From assembly GCF_016817355.1 (NCBI RefSeq), contig NZ_JADOTT010000007.1, positions 29,736-93,735 of the forward strand: DNA of 64,000 nt, written 5' to 3'. Numbering within the stretch: position 1 is the stretch's first letter; each line of letters opens with the position of its first letter. Source of the stretch: Maricaulis parjimensis. Its GTDB lineage: Bacteria; Pseudomonadota; Alphaproteobacteria; Caulobacterales; Maricaulaceae. Below are positions 1 through 8,365 of this stretch, one piece after another. The position numbers were made by a program, and so were the translations under genes. Under the pieces are notes generated by a model. The model worked only from the letters and a program-made list of their open reading frames with translations, did not search any database and was not told where the DNA came from.

Positions 1-24
1 GCCCGCAGCCTGAAGGCTGCGGGC
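1..24 (-). terminator. Hairpin downstream of pal, possible operon terminator
   Basis: A perfect 10-bp inverted repeat (GCCCGCAGCC and GGCTGCGGGC) with a 4-nt loop lies 27 bp beyond the pal stop codon, where the tol-pal transcript would end. The T-tract expected on the minus strand would lie before base 1, so it cannot be seen, and intrinsic termination is inferred from the stem and its position only. Confidence 0.5.
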
Positions 25-50
25 GCTGTCTGTCAAACAGGCCTTGAGGC

Positions 51-575
51 CTAGTTCGTGTAGCCGCCGACGAGCGTCGTGGTGGCATTACGGTTGATCG
101 CCCAGCACTGCTCGTTGGACTGCGTGCAGGTCGGGTTTTCCTTGCCGTAGGACGTGGTGGAGATGCGCGAGGCATCCACGCCCTGGCTGATCAGATAGTC
201 ACGGGCCGCATTGGCGCGACGGGCGCCCAGGGCCAGATTGTATTCCCGCGTGCCGCGTTCGTCGCAATTGCCGGCGACGAGGATGCGGGCACCCGGATAG
301 CTGGCCAGCCAGGCAGCCTGACGGCGCAGGGTGGCACGGGCTTCCGGTGTCAGGTCGTGACGGTCGAGGCCGTAGAAGACGCGGTCGCCAGCGGTGGCGA
401 CGAAGTGTTCCGGAGAACCGGCCGTCGGGCCTGCAGGCGTCGTGTCGACAACGTCATTGCCATGATCGGTGACCGGCGGCTCAATCGGCACTTCGGTGTC
501 ATCGGCCGGCGGCGTCGAGGCACAAGCGGTTGCAAAGGCACCGATAACCGCAACGGCAAACAGTTTGAATTTCAT
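51..575 (-). CDS. pal: Peptidoglycan-associated lipoprotein Pal
   Basis: Outer-membrane lipoprotein that anchors the outer membrane to peptidoglycan as part of the Tol-Pal constriction machinery. The 174-residue product has a lipoprotein signal with Cys18 as the lipidation site (ATAC), a Pro/Thr/Asp-rich linker to about residue 60, and an OmpA-like domain to the end. That domain carries the Pal signature (GNCDERGTREYNLALG). It is the last gene of the minus-strand run tolQ-tolR-tolA-tolB-pal, 132 bp after tolB, a gap large enough for its own promoter. Length is normal for the family. Confidence 0.97.
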   Translation of the reverse strand: MKFKLFAVAVIGAFATACASTPPADDTEVPIEPPVTDHGNDVVDTTPAGPTAGSPEHFVATAGDRVFYGLDRHDLTPEARATLRRQAAWLASYPGARILVAGNCDERGTREYNLALGARRANAARDYLISQGVDASRISTTSYGKENPTCTQSNEQCWAINRNATTTLVGGYTN

Positions 576-707
576 GATGTTACACCCTCATCCAGCCGCA
601 GCCGTGACGGCTACTGGCATACTCCCAATCACGACTCGCGTGACGCAACTGAATAAACGACCCCCCCAATGGTGCCGCATTCCTGCGAAACGTTACGCAG
701 AAATCCG

Positions 708-2063
708 TCACTCAATCAAGGGCGACCATGCCGGGTCGGATGCCATTCCACCCGTCGCCAACCGCCTCAGGTTGAAGCCGGCCAGATCGATGCTCCAGAT
801 TTCGTAACGCGTACCATCCGAACGCGGTTCGCCGCGCGTGAAGAGCAGAACCCGCCCATTCGGGGACCAGGCCGGCGTGTCGACGAAATAGCCCTCATAG
901 AGAATACGTTCGATGCCCGAGCCGTCCGCCCGCACCACGCCTAGGGAAAACAGCCCCCCGCTCTGCTTGGTGAAAGCGATCAGATCGCCGCGCGGCGACC
1001 AGACCGGCGTGGTGTAGAGGCCTTCGCCGAAGGTGATCCGCTGCACGTCGGAACCATCCCGGTTCATCGTGTAGAGCTGGGAACCACCCCCGCGCGCGGA
1101 CGAGAACACAATGCGTTCACCATCCGGAGAGAAAGAGGGTTCCACATCATCAGCCGGGTGCTGGGTCAGGCGCTGGAGGGCGCGTGTGCGCAGGTCGAAC
1201 AAGTGGATGTCATGGCCGGAGCGGGTCTCGATCGACACGGCCAGCTGGCTGCCATCCGGCGTGAAACGCGCTGACAGGCTCTGCCCGTTCGGGTCCAGAC
1301 CGGCTTCGCGCATGGCCTGGGTGAAGAGCGCTTCCTGGCGGCCGGTTTCCAGATTGTAGAGATAGGTCGTCGCCTGCCCGTTGAGGAAGGAGACATAGGT
1401 GATCTCCTGGGAGTTGGGCGAATAATTCGGCAGCAGCGCCATGTAGGAGCGATCGGTCAGGAAGGACGGATTGGCACCGTCCTGATCCATGATGGCCAGC
1501 TGACGCAGGGGTTCACCCTCAATGCCGCGGCCTTCGGCGACATAGACGATGCGCGTGTTGAAATAGCCGCTTTCACCGGTGAGACGCTGATAGACTTCAT
1601 CGGCCACACGGTGAGCCACGCGGCGCCAGTTTTCCGGGGCGGTGCGGTATTGCAGGCCCAGAAGCTGTTCTTCCAGCCGGGTATCCCAGAGGCGGAAGGC
1701 CACGACGAGCCGGCCATCATCCTGGATATGGACACTGCCGACCAGCAGGGCCGAGGACCCGATCACGCGCCAGTCGGAGAAGCGCGGGCGCAGATCGATA
1801 TTCTCGATGTCCTCGATATAGGCGTCCTGGTCGATCGGCGCGAACAGGCCGGACGAGGCCAGGTCATTGGTGACGACGCGCGTGATATCGGAGCCGCGCG
1901 ACAGGGCTTCCTCGCTGGTGCCGACAAAGTCCGGCAGGGCGACGGGAAGCGGATCCAGATTGCCGCGGGTCACATCGACGCGGAGCGGTTCCTGGGCCTG
2001 GGCCATGGTGGTGACCATCAGTCCGGCTAGCAGGGCCGTGAAGACGGCAAGCAATCGGTTCAT
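708..2063 (-). CDS. tolB: Tol-Pal system periplasmic protein TolB
   Basis: Periplasmic beta-propeller protein that binds Pal and links it to the TolQRA inner-membrane complex. A cleavable signal peptide ends near MAQAQ, an N-terminal domain follows, and the C-terminal half has repeated propeller blades with SPDG/SPNG-type turns (SFSPDGERIVFSS, WSPRGDLIAF, WSPNGRVLLF). The start at 2063 is chosen because GGAG stands 8 nt upstream and the signal peptide then begins MNRLLAVF. An upstream ATG at 2087 overlaps the tolA stop (TGATG) and could be used through translational coupling, adding 8 residues. Product 451 aa. Confidence 0.96.
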   Translation of the reverse strand: MNRLLAVFTALLAGLMVTTMAQAQEPLRVDVTRGNLDPLPVALPDFVGTSEEALSRGSDITRVVTNDLASSGLFAPIDQDAYIEDIENIDLRPRFSDWRVIGSSALLVGSVHIQDDGRLVVAFRLWDTRLEEQLLGLQYRTAPENWRRVAHRVADEVYQRLTGESGYFNTRIVYVAEGRGIEGEPLRQLAIMDQDGANPSFLTDRSYMALLPNYSPNSQEITYVSFLNGQATTYLYNLETGRQEALFTQAMREAGLDPNGQSLSARFTPDGSQLAVSIETRSGHDIHLFDLRTRALQRLTQHPADDVEPSFSPDGERIVFSSARGGGSQLYTMNRDGSDVQRITFGEGLYTTPVWSPRGDLIAFTKQSGGLFSLGVVRADGSGIERILYEGYFVDTPAWSPNGRVLLFTRGEPRSDGTRYEIWSIDLAGFNLRRLATGGMASDPAWSPLIE

Positions 2064-2086
2064 GCGGGAAACTCCGGCGGCAAACA

Positions 2087-2923
2087 TCAGCGGTTATAAA
2101 GTTCCGGCGAAAAATTGACCTCAATTTGACGCCACTGGGAATAGGCTTCAGGCGGCAGCGGATACGGCGCGCATTCCACGGCCGCACGCATCGCCCGCTC
2201 TCCGGCTATCCGCAGATAGGGATTGGGGGAATTGAGAATGCGGCCCTGGTCGACCAGACGCGGCGGCGACGACAATTCACCATTCCGGCTCAATTGCAGC
2301 TGCAGGGTGACACCCAGCTCGTCCGGCTCCGGCGCGTCCAGCGAATTTCGCCAGCAGCGGGCCAGATGGCTGGAGACCATGTCCTGCAGCGTCGCCGTCG
2401 TGGCGCTGCCATCCCCGGCGGAACGGCGGATATCCCCCGTCTCCGGCGTGCCCGTGTCGCGGCGCACTTCGGCAACCTGGCGCTCGATATTGCCGAGCAT
2501 GTCTTCCAGCGAGGGTTCGGCCGGGCGTTCTGGCTCGCGCTGCGGCGGTGTGCGGGGTTCGGGACGCTGCGGTTCGGGTTCCGGCTCAGGCTCGGGCTCC
2601 GGTTCGACCGGTTCCGGCTCGGGCTCCGGGGTGACCGGATCAGGATCGATAAGCTCCGGCTCGGGTTCCGGTGCGACGGGCTCGGGCTCCGGCGCGGGGG
2701 CCGGTTCCTCGATGGCATCCTCAACCGTCTCTTCCAGCGGCTCTTCCGGTTCCGGCTCAGGCTCCGGCGCGGCCGCACGCACATTCGTGCGCTCGGACAG
2801 TGCAACGAGCTGTACCGGCACGATCGGCGTGTCCTCCAGAATCGACGAGGCCTTGGGCAGATAGATCAGCCCGGCCGCGATGATCCCGGCATGGATGAGA
2901 AGAGAGACGAAAAGCGCACGCAC
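2087..2923 (-). CDS. tolA: Cell envelope integrity protein TolA (TonB-like C-terminus)
   Basis: Energy-transducing link that spans the periplasm between TolQR and Pal/TolB. One N-terminal membrane anchor lies at residues 3-22 (LFVSLLIHAGIIAAGLIYLP). A stretch at about residues 48-140 is dominated by Glu-Pro dipeptides and replaces the long Ala/Lys helix of enterobacterial TolA. A compact C-terminal domain at about 180-278 is of the TonB/TolA type (SHLARCWRNSLDAPEPDELG). At 278 aa it is shorter than the E. coli protein, as is usual in alphaproteobacteria. It starts 12 bp after tolR ends. Confidence 0.93.
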   Translation of the reverse strand: MRALFVSLLIHAGIIAAGLIYLPKASSILEDTPIVPVQLVALSERTNVRAAAPEPEPEPEEPLEETVEDAIEEPAPAPEPEPVAPEPEPELIDPDPVTPEPEPEPVEPEPEPEPEPEPQRPEPRTPPQREPERPAEPSLEDMLGNIERQVAEVRRDTGTPETGDIRRSAGDGSATTATLQDMVSSHLARCWRNSLDAPEPDELGVTLQLQLSRNGELSSPPRLVDQGRILNSPNPYLRIAGERAMRAAVECAPYPLPPEAYSQWRQIEVNFSPELYNR

Positions 2924-2935
2924 AAGCCGGCCTCG

Positions 2936-3370
2936 CTATCGTTCGATCGGATCGGTCACAAGGCCCAGATTGGTGAAACCGGCGGCGTTGATATTCGCCA
3001 TCACGCGCGCGACATCGCCGTAGGCGGCGCCATCATCGGCCCGAATGTAGATGCGGGCGTCGTATCCGGTTCCGGCAATCGCCACGAGACGCGGTGCCAG
3101 CTCGGCCAATTCGACTTCGGTTTCCTGCAGGAAGATCATCCCGTCGGCCGTGATTGTGATGGTCAGCGGTTCCTCATCACCCGGCAAATTGCGGGCCTCG
3201 GTCTCCGGCAGGTCGACCGGTACACCGGGGTTCAGAAGGGGCGCAGTGATCATGAAGACGATCAGCAGGACCAGCATCACGTCCACGAAGGGCGTGACAT
3301 TGATCTCGGCCTTGGGCTTCCAGCGGGCCCGGCCGCGGCCACGGCCGCCGCTATCGAGGGAAACAGCCAT
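2936..3370 (-). CDS. tolR: Biopolymer transporter TolR (ExbD family)
   Basis: Inner-membrane protein that works with TolQ to convert proton flux into movement of TolA. The 144-residue protein has a basic cytoplasmic N-terminus, then one membrane helix containing the conserved proton-path Asp (EINVTPFVDVMLVLLIVF), and a periplasmic domain. It lies directly between tolQ (2-bp gap) and tolA, which separates it from a generic ExbD. Confidence 0.95.
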   Translation of the reverse strand: MAVSLDSGGRGRGRARWKPKAEINVTPFVDVMLVLLIVFMITAPLLNPGVPVDLPETEARNLPGDEEPLTITITADGMIFLQETEVELAELAPRLVAIAGTGYDARIYIRADDGAAYGDVARVMANINAAGFTNLGLVTDPIER

Positions 3371-3372
3371 GG

Positions 3373-4041
3373 CTAGAACGCATCCCGGTCGGCCAGGGCG
3401 GAGAGCTCATCAACAAACCCGTCCAGCTTGGAGCCGTATTTGGCGAGATTGGCGGACAGGGCGTTGAAGAAGATCACGGCCGGGATGGCTGCCAGCAGGC
3501 CCAGAGCCGTGGCAAAGAGGGCTTCGGCGATACCCGGGGCCACGACGGCCAGATTGGTATTCTGCGAGGCGGCGATGGCGCGGAAGGCATTCATGATGCC
3601 CCAGACCGTACCGAACAGGCCGACAAAAGGCGCCGCGGATGCGATGGTGGCCAGGATGCCCAGGCCCCCTTCGCAATTGGTCATCTGGCGGCCCGCTTCG
3701 GCCCCGGCGGCCTTGGAGACACGCCCGCCGGCATTCTCGCCTTCCCATTCGCGCAAGCCCGCTGCGAACACTTTGGAGAACGGCTCCTTGGCATTGCGCG
3801 TCAGCTTGTCGGCGAGATCTTCGAGCGGCTGGCCGGACCAGAATTCACGTTCGAAATGGCGGCCCTTGGCGTGCAGGCCCCGCAGATGGAAAACCTTGTC
3901 GATGGCGATGGCCCAGGACCAGATCGACATGAAGGCCAGGATGCCCATCACGCCCTTCACAACCCAGTCAGCCCGCATGAACAGATCGTAGAAGGAGAAA
4001 CCTTCGACCGCCTGTGCGACTTCAACGACACTCGATTCCAT
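3373..4041 (-). CDS. tolQ: Tol-Pal proton channel subunit TolQ (MotA/TolQ/ExbB)
   Basis: Inner-membrane subunit of the TolQR proton channel. Three hydrophobic segments are visible: near the N-terminus (VVKGVMGILAFMSIWSWAIAI), and two in the C-terminal half within the family signature (LGILATIASAAPFVGLFGTV, and EALFATALGLLAAIPAVIFF). The ATG at 4041 is chosen because AGAGG stands 9 nt upstream; a longer reading would begin with TTG at 4062. Product 222 aa. A hairpin-rich leader lies upstream at 4107-4162. Confidence 0.95.
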   Translation of the reverse strand: MESSVVEVAQAVEGFSFYDLFMRADWVVKGVMGILAFMSIWSWAIAIDKVFHLRGLHAKGRHFEREFWSGQPLEDLADKLTRNAKEPFSKVFAAGLREWEGENAGGRVSKAAGAEAGRQMTNCEGGLGILATIASAAPFVGLFGTVWGIMNAFRAIAASQNTNLAVVAPGIAEALFATALGLLAAIPAVIFFNALSANLAKYGSKLDGFVDELSALADRDAF

Positions 4042-4106
4042 GAAGCTGGCCCTCTGCTTCAAGCGCGCACACCGGTGCGGCCCATTTCACTACACACGCC
4101 CAATAT

Positions 4107-4162
4107 CATGCATGAGCAATGCCTGAACCCCAGGCGATCACCCGTGATGGCACTCATGCATG
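4107..4162 (-). promoter_or_regulatory. Long inverted repeat in the tolQ leader
   Basis: Two perfect 10-bp arms (CATGCATGAG at 4107-4116 and CTCATGCATG at 4153-4162) can pair. The stem can be extended inward by TGCC/GGCA, and two small inner hairpins fit (GCCTG..CAGGC and ATCAC..GTGAT). The element lies between the SnoaL-like gene and tolQ, so it would be in the tolQ mRNA leader. It could be an attenuator, an RNA stability element or a protein site; no T-tract supports simple termination. Confidence 0.45.
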
Positions 4163-4211
4163 GTGATTACGGCAAATTTGCGGGGGATGAGATAACAGTT
4201 GGGGCGCACAT

Positions 4212-4931
4212 TCAAGCTTCATCATTGTGCGCCACGGTATGCGCCGCGACCGGTTCGACCACATCCCAATGCTCGACAATCTTGCCTTCGGCGAGCCGGA
4301 ACAGGTCACAGGTGCGGGCATGTTGCCCGTCAAGGTCGTAAGCGGAGAAGACCGCAACGAAACTGCCCTCCCCGACCAGGTCATCAACACCGTGATAACG
4401 AAGGCCACTGCGCGGGCTGCGGCGGGAGGCATAATCATCCAGACGGTCAGGATCGATACAGCCGCCGGGTGTGTGGGACACGAAGACCGAGCGGTCGATG
4501 AAATCGTCCAACCGGTCCAGCCCGTCACTATTGGTGACCGCGTCGATGAATTCCCGAACCCGCTCCTTGTTGGCCGGCGTCTCCTCCGGAGATCCGTTGG
4601 GCAGGGCGCAGGCCGCCAGGGAGGAGCACAGGCAGTCCTGCTGGACATAGCGCGCGGAAATCTGGCGACGGACCGACATCATGCCGCGCTCATCGGCCCG
4701 GATCAGGCTCATCGTCAGCCAGGAGGCACCGCCGCCATCGGATTCGTTCACCGCTTTGATGAACATCGAATCCCCGTCCTGCAGGACGCGCGTGACGGAA
4801 AAGCCAAAGTTCGGGGGCCGGTCCGGCTCTGCCGGATTCCCAGGGTCAGTGCTCTGACGGGTTTGGCGCGGTGTGTCCAAACAGGCCCCCTTCCTGCCTA
4901 CAGGGTAAGCGTGCAGGCAGGGCGTCGGCAA
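4212..4931 (-). CDS. SnoaL-like (NTF2-fold) protein inserted between ybgC and tolQ
   Basis: The C-terminal 110 residues resemble the SnoaL-like/NTF2-fold families: helix NKERVREFIDAV, then H and D residues of the pocket, ending in the typical strand pair (LFRLAEGKIVEHWDVVEPV). The N-terminal part (RVLQDGDSMFIKAV...ASWLTMSLIRADERG) looks like the end of a second, degraded copy of the same fold, so an internal duplication or truncation is possible. The start is uncertain: the reading shown uses TTG at 4931, while ATG at 4767 has GGGGA nearby and would give 184 aa. Substrate unknown. Its place inside a tol operon is unusual. Confidence 0.65.
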   Translation of the reverse strand: MPTPCLHAYPVGRKGACLDTPRQTRQSTDPGNPAEPDRPPNFGFSVTRVLQDGDSMFIKAVNESDGGGASWLTMSLIRADERGMMSVRRQISARYVQQDCLCSSLAACALPNGSPEETPANKERVREFIDAVTNSDGLDRLDDFIDRSVFVSHTPGGCIDPDRLDDYASRRSPRSGLRYHGVDDLVGEGSFVAVFSAYDLDGQHARTCDLFRLAEGKIVEHWDVVEPVAAHTVAHNDEA

Positions 4932-4970
4932 GCGGAATGACCGGCCAGTCCACAGTACCGTCCAGACGGT

Positions 4971-5429
4971 CTAGTCTGTTTCAATCACATAAGGCTGCCA
5001 CAGGGCGGCCATTTCGCGCGGCGGTCGTTTGGCCCGTCCGGCAGCATCAATACACACAGCCTGGACGTCCACTTCGGCAATGAGTTCATCGCCCCGCAGG
5101 ATGCGTTGCCCGATCATCAACCGGGCCCCTTTCTGGGGTTTGTAGAAGGTTTCCACCATCAGGATGTCATCAACCCGTGCCGCCCGGACAAATTCCACAT
5201 TCATGCGCCGCACCGCGAAGGCCAGCGCATCCTCCTGTGCAGCCAGTTCGGAGTGGTGAATGCCCAGCGCCCGCAGGCTTTCCGTACGCCCGCGCTCGAA
5301 GAAGTGCAGATAGCGCGCATGGTAGACAATGCCGGAGAAATCCGTGTCCTCGTAATAGACCCGCACGGGCAGACGATGGATGCGGTCGGCCTGGAATTCG
5401 CCGGAAGCGGGCTGAAGAGTCTGGGTCAT
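4971..5429 (-). CDS. ybgC: Tol-Pal-associated acyl-CoA thioesterase YbgC
   Basis: Hot-dog-fold thioesterase, 152 aa, usually the first gene of tol-pal operons. The active-site signature near residue 26 is intact (YYEDTDFSGIVYHARYLHFF), with the catalytic Asp and the His/Tyr region expected for 4-hydroxybenzoyl-CoA thioesterase-like enzymes. The family hydrolyses acyl-CoA or acyl-ACP at the inner membrane; a link to phospholipid metabolism is known for some members. Separated from tolQ by about 930 bp holding the SnoaL-like gene. It is divergent from the sensor kinase at 5494, so the 64 bp between them should hold promoters for both. Confidence 0.94.
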   Translation of the reverse strand: MTQTLQPASGEFQADRIHRLPVRVYYEDTDFSGIVYHARYLHFFERGRTESLRALGIHHSELAAQEDALAFAVRRMNVEFVRAARVDDILMVETFYKPQKGARLMIGQRILRGDELIAEVDVQAVCIDAAGRAKRPPREMAALWQPYVIETD

Positions 5430-5493
5430 GTTAATCCAAAATCAGAGTCTGACGTTTATACGCAACTTTAGGGGATGAGTTCGGGGAGCGAAC

Positions 5494-7296
5494 ATGGGGT
5501 CACCCATGAAAGGCTTGAAAGCGTACATATGGCCTGCAGTCGAGGATGGCGACCATCTTCGCGCGGCGCAATTGCGCATTATCGGCGTCATCGCGCTGAC
5601 CGTCGTGGTCTGCGGCGGCCTGGCAGGTGCCCTGAATTTCGTGGCCAATTACGAACGCTTTCCGCCCCAGGCCTGGATCGGACTGGTGACGCCACTGACG
5701 CTCGGCGCCCTGCCGGCCCTGGCCCGATCAAGGCTGAGCCTGCGGACGACCGGCCTGCTCACGGTGAGTTTTCTCTATGTCGTGCTGACGGGACAGGCTG
5801 CGAGCATGGGCGGCATGGCCTATCCGGTTGTCATCTATCTGCCCGGCCTGCCGATCCTGGCGGCCTTTCTGGTCGGCCCGCGTGCCGGCCTTGGCTTCGG
5901 CGTACTGGTCGGGGCCAGCATGGGCGGGCTTTTCCTGTTCCGCGACTGGGTGCCCACACCGGCCGACTGGGACATCAATTACTATTTGCTGGGCTGGATC
6001 ACGATCACCCTGATCCTGCTCACCCTGGCCGCCAGCGCCGTCTGCGCGATCTTCGCGCATCAGATGGCGGCCGCCGGTGCGGCGCTGGAAGAGGCCCGCA
6101 AACGGTCCGATGCGGCCAATCAGGCCAAAACCGCCTTCCTGACCAATATCAGCCACGAGATCCGCACGCCCATGAATGCGATGCTGGGCATGGCGCAAGC
6201 CCTGCAGCAGGATGCTCTGGGTCCGGACCAGCGTGACAAGCTGGAGATGATGACCCGGTCCGGCGATGCGCTTTTGCGCCTCGTCAATGAGGTTCTGGAC
6301 ATGGCGCGGATCGAGGCCGGCCGGCTGGAAATCGTGCCGCAGAATTTCCGGCTGACCGACACGGTCGCCATGCTGGAAGGCCTGTTTGCCGCCCAAGCCC
6401 TGGAGAAGGGGCTGGATTTCTCCATCCGGCTGACCGGGGATGGCGAGCGCGTCTTTGTAGGGGATCCGGTGCGGATCGGCCAGATCCTCGCCAATCTGAC
6501 GGCCAATGCGATCAAATTCACCCAGGCCGGCCATGTTCAGGTCAGCCTGCACGCCCACGCCCCCGATGATGAGGGCCAAGCCCGGATCACGATGCGAGTC
6601 GCTGACAGCGGGATCGGCATTGCGCCCGAGGACGCCAAGGGCCTGTTCCGGCCGTTCGCGCAGGCTGGTTCGGCGGAAATGCGGGCCTATGGCGGAACCG
6701 GCCTGGGTCTCGCGATCTGCCGGCAATTGTGCGAGCTGATGGACGGGGAAATCAGCCTTCAGAGCACGCCCGGCCAGGGCAGTACCTTCACAGCCAGCAT
6801 CGCGGTCCGCGCCGCTGCGCCCGACTTGGTCATGGCCCGTCCGGAGCCGCAGCAACGAGACCTGTCGGCCTTGCAGCGCCTGCGCGTGCTGGCGGCTGAT
6901 GACAGCCAGACCAACCGCCTCGTCCTGCGTGCCCTGTTGGACAGTCTCGTCGGCACGCTCTGCCTGGTGGAGAACGGACAGGAAGCGCTGGACCTGCTGG
7001 ACGCGGAGAGTTTCGACATCGTCCTGCTGGACAGCCGAATGCCGGTGATGGACGGACTGTCGGCCACCCGCGAGATCCGCCGGCGCGAAGCCGGTTCCGG
7101 CCAACCCTCATTGCCGGTGTATGCGCTGACAGCGAACGTCATGCCGGAACAGGTCGCGGAATACGAGGCTGCCGGAATGGATGGCGTGCTGGCCAAACCC
7201 ATTTCCCGCGACGCGCTGATTTCAACCCTGATGAGCCACGCCCTGCATGTCCCGGAAGACCGGGATGACCGCCCGGCCCGTTATCTGGCGGAATAG
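5494..7296 (+). CDS. Membrane hybrid sensor histidine kinase / response regulator
   Basis: 600-residue signalling protein. About six hydrophobic segments lie between residues 25 and 190 with no clear periplasmic sensor domain, so sensing is probably within the membrane. HisKA follows with phospho-acceptor His221 in ISHEIRTPMNAM, then a HATPase domain with N and G boxes (NLTANAIKFT, DSGIGI, GGTGLGL). A C-terminal receiver starts near residue 465 with phospho-acceptor Asp513 (LLDSRMPVMDGL). No Hpt domain and no output regulator are adjacent, so a separate Hpt protein is expected elsewhere. GGGGAG stands 5 nt before the ATG. It ends 1 bp before the convergent ruvB stop. Confidence 0.95.
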   Translation: MGSPMKGLKAYIWPAVEDGDHLRAAQLRIIGVIALTVVVCGGLAGALNFVANYERFPPQAWIGLVTPLTLGALPALARSRLSLRTTGLLTVSFLYVVLTGQAASMGGMAYPVVIYLPGLPILAAFLVGPRAGLGFGVLVGASMGGLFLFRDWVPTPADWDINYYLLGWITITLILLTLAASAVCAIFAHQMAAAGAALEEARKRSDAANQAKTAFLTNISHEIRTPMNAMLGMAQALQQDALGPDQRDKLEMMTRSGDALLRLVNEVLDMARIEAGRLEIVPQNFRLTDTVAMLEGLFAAQALEKGLDFSIRLTGDGERVFVGDPVRIGQILANLTANAIKFTQAGHVQVSLHAHAPDDEGQARITMRVADSGIGIAPEDAKGLFRPFAQAGSAEMRAYGGTGLGLAICRQLCELMDGEISLQSTPGQGSTFTASIAVRAAAPDLVMARPEPQQRDLSALQRLRVLAADDSQTNRLVLRALLDSLVGTLCLVENGQEALDLLDAESFDIVLLDSRMPVMDGLSATREIRRREAGSGQPSLPVYALTANVMPEQVAEYEAAGMDGVLAKPISRDALISTLMSHALHVPEDRDDRPARYLAE

Positions 7297-7297
7297 G

Positions 7298-8365
7298 CTA
7301 TTTCCCGAACAAGCCGCCCTGCCCGCTGCCCGGCTGACCGGCCTGGCTTTGCGGCGGGGTCAGGCCGAGATGATCCCAGGCGCGCGGCGCCGCGACGCGG
7401 CCGCGCGGTGTGCGCATGATGAAGCCCTGCTGGATGAGGAAGGGCTCGACCACATCCTCAAGCGCATCGCGGGCTTCGGCCAGAGCGGCCGCCAGGGTTT
7501 CCACCCCGACCGGCCCGCCGGCAAAGCTTTGCACCAGCGCCTTGAGATAGCGGCGGTCCAGACTGTCCAGCCCCAGCGCGTCGACTTCCAGCCGCTTCAG
7601 GGCCCGGTCGGCGACCTCGGCAGAAATCACACTGGCCCCTTCAGCTTCGGCGAAATCACGCACACGGCGCAGCAAGCGTCCGGCGACGCGCGGCGTGCCG
7701 CGGGCGCGGCGGGCGATCTCGTGGGCGCCATCGGGTGAGGCATCGATCCCGAATTTGCGGGCTGCACGGGTGACGATGAAGCCCAGTTCGTCCTCGTCAT
7801 AGAATTCCAGGCGGACAGGCACGCCAAACCGGTCACGCAAGGGCGTGGCCAAGAGGCCGGCCCGCGTGGTGGCGCCTACCAGGGTGAAAGGCGGCAGATC
7901 GATCCGCACGGTGCGGGCCGCCGGGCCTTCCCCGATTACCAGGTCGAGACAGAAATCTTCCATCGCGGGATAGAGGATTTCCTCGACGGCCGGAGCCAGA
8001 CGGTGGATTTCGTCGATGAAGAGGACATCGCGCGGTTCCAGATTGGTCAGGATGGCGGCGAGATCGCCGGCCTTGGCGATCACCGGTCCGGATGTTGCCC
8101 GGAAACCCACGCCCATTTCGCGCGCCACGATCTGCGCCAATGTCGTCTTGCCCAGGCCCGGCGGGCCGGACAGGAGGACGTGGTCCAGCGCCTCTTCACG
8201 GCGGCGCGCAGCCTCGACAAAGACTTTGAGATTGGCGATCGCAGCCTTCTGGCCGACAAAGTCGGAGAATTGTTCCGGACGCAGGGCCCGGTCACGGCCG
8301 TCCCCGGCCTGTTGCTCACGGTCCACGAGGCGGTCTTCGCCGGAAGGATCAAAGGCGTCGGTCAT
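7298..8365 (-). CDS. ruvB: Holliday junction branch migration ATPase RuvB
   Basis: AAA+ motor that drives branch migration of Holliday junctions with RuvA. The 355-residue protein has Walker A (GPPGLGKTT), Walker B ([11 protein letters not shown]), sensor 1 (GATTRAGLL), the arginine-finger region (PLRDRFG) and the C-terminal winged-helix domain ([13 protein letters not shown]). The ATG overlaps the stop of the upstream metallo-beta-lactamase-fold gene by 4 nt, implying coupled translation. Confidence 0.98.
   Translation of the reverse strand: MTDAFDPSGEDRLVDREQQAGDGRDRALRPEQFSDFVGQKAAIANLKVFVEAARRREEALDHVLLSGPPGLGKTTLAQIVAREMGVGFRATSGPVIAKAGDLAAILTNLEPRDVLFIDEIHRLAPAVEEILYPAMEDFCLDLVIGEGPAARTVRIDLPPFTLVGATTRAGLLATPLRDRFGVPVRLEFYDEDELGFIVTRAARKFGIDASPDGAHEIARRARGTPRVAGRLLRRVRDFAEAEGASVISAEVADRALKRLEVDALGLDSLDRRYLKALVQSFAGGPVGVETLAAALAEARDALEDVVEPFLIQQGFIMRTPRGRVAAPRAWDHLGLTPPQSQAGQPGSGQGGLFGK

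Noticed and set aside
2520-2790. Repeat-like GGCTCCGG/GGTTCCGG runs, considered as a DNA repeat element
   Set aside because: They are the codons of the Glu-Pro-rich TolA linker, not a separate element.
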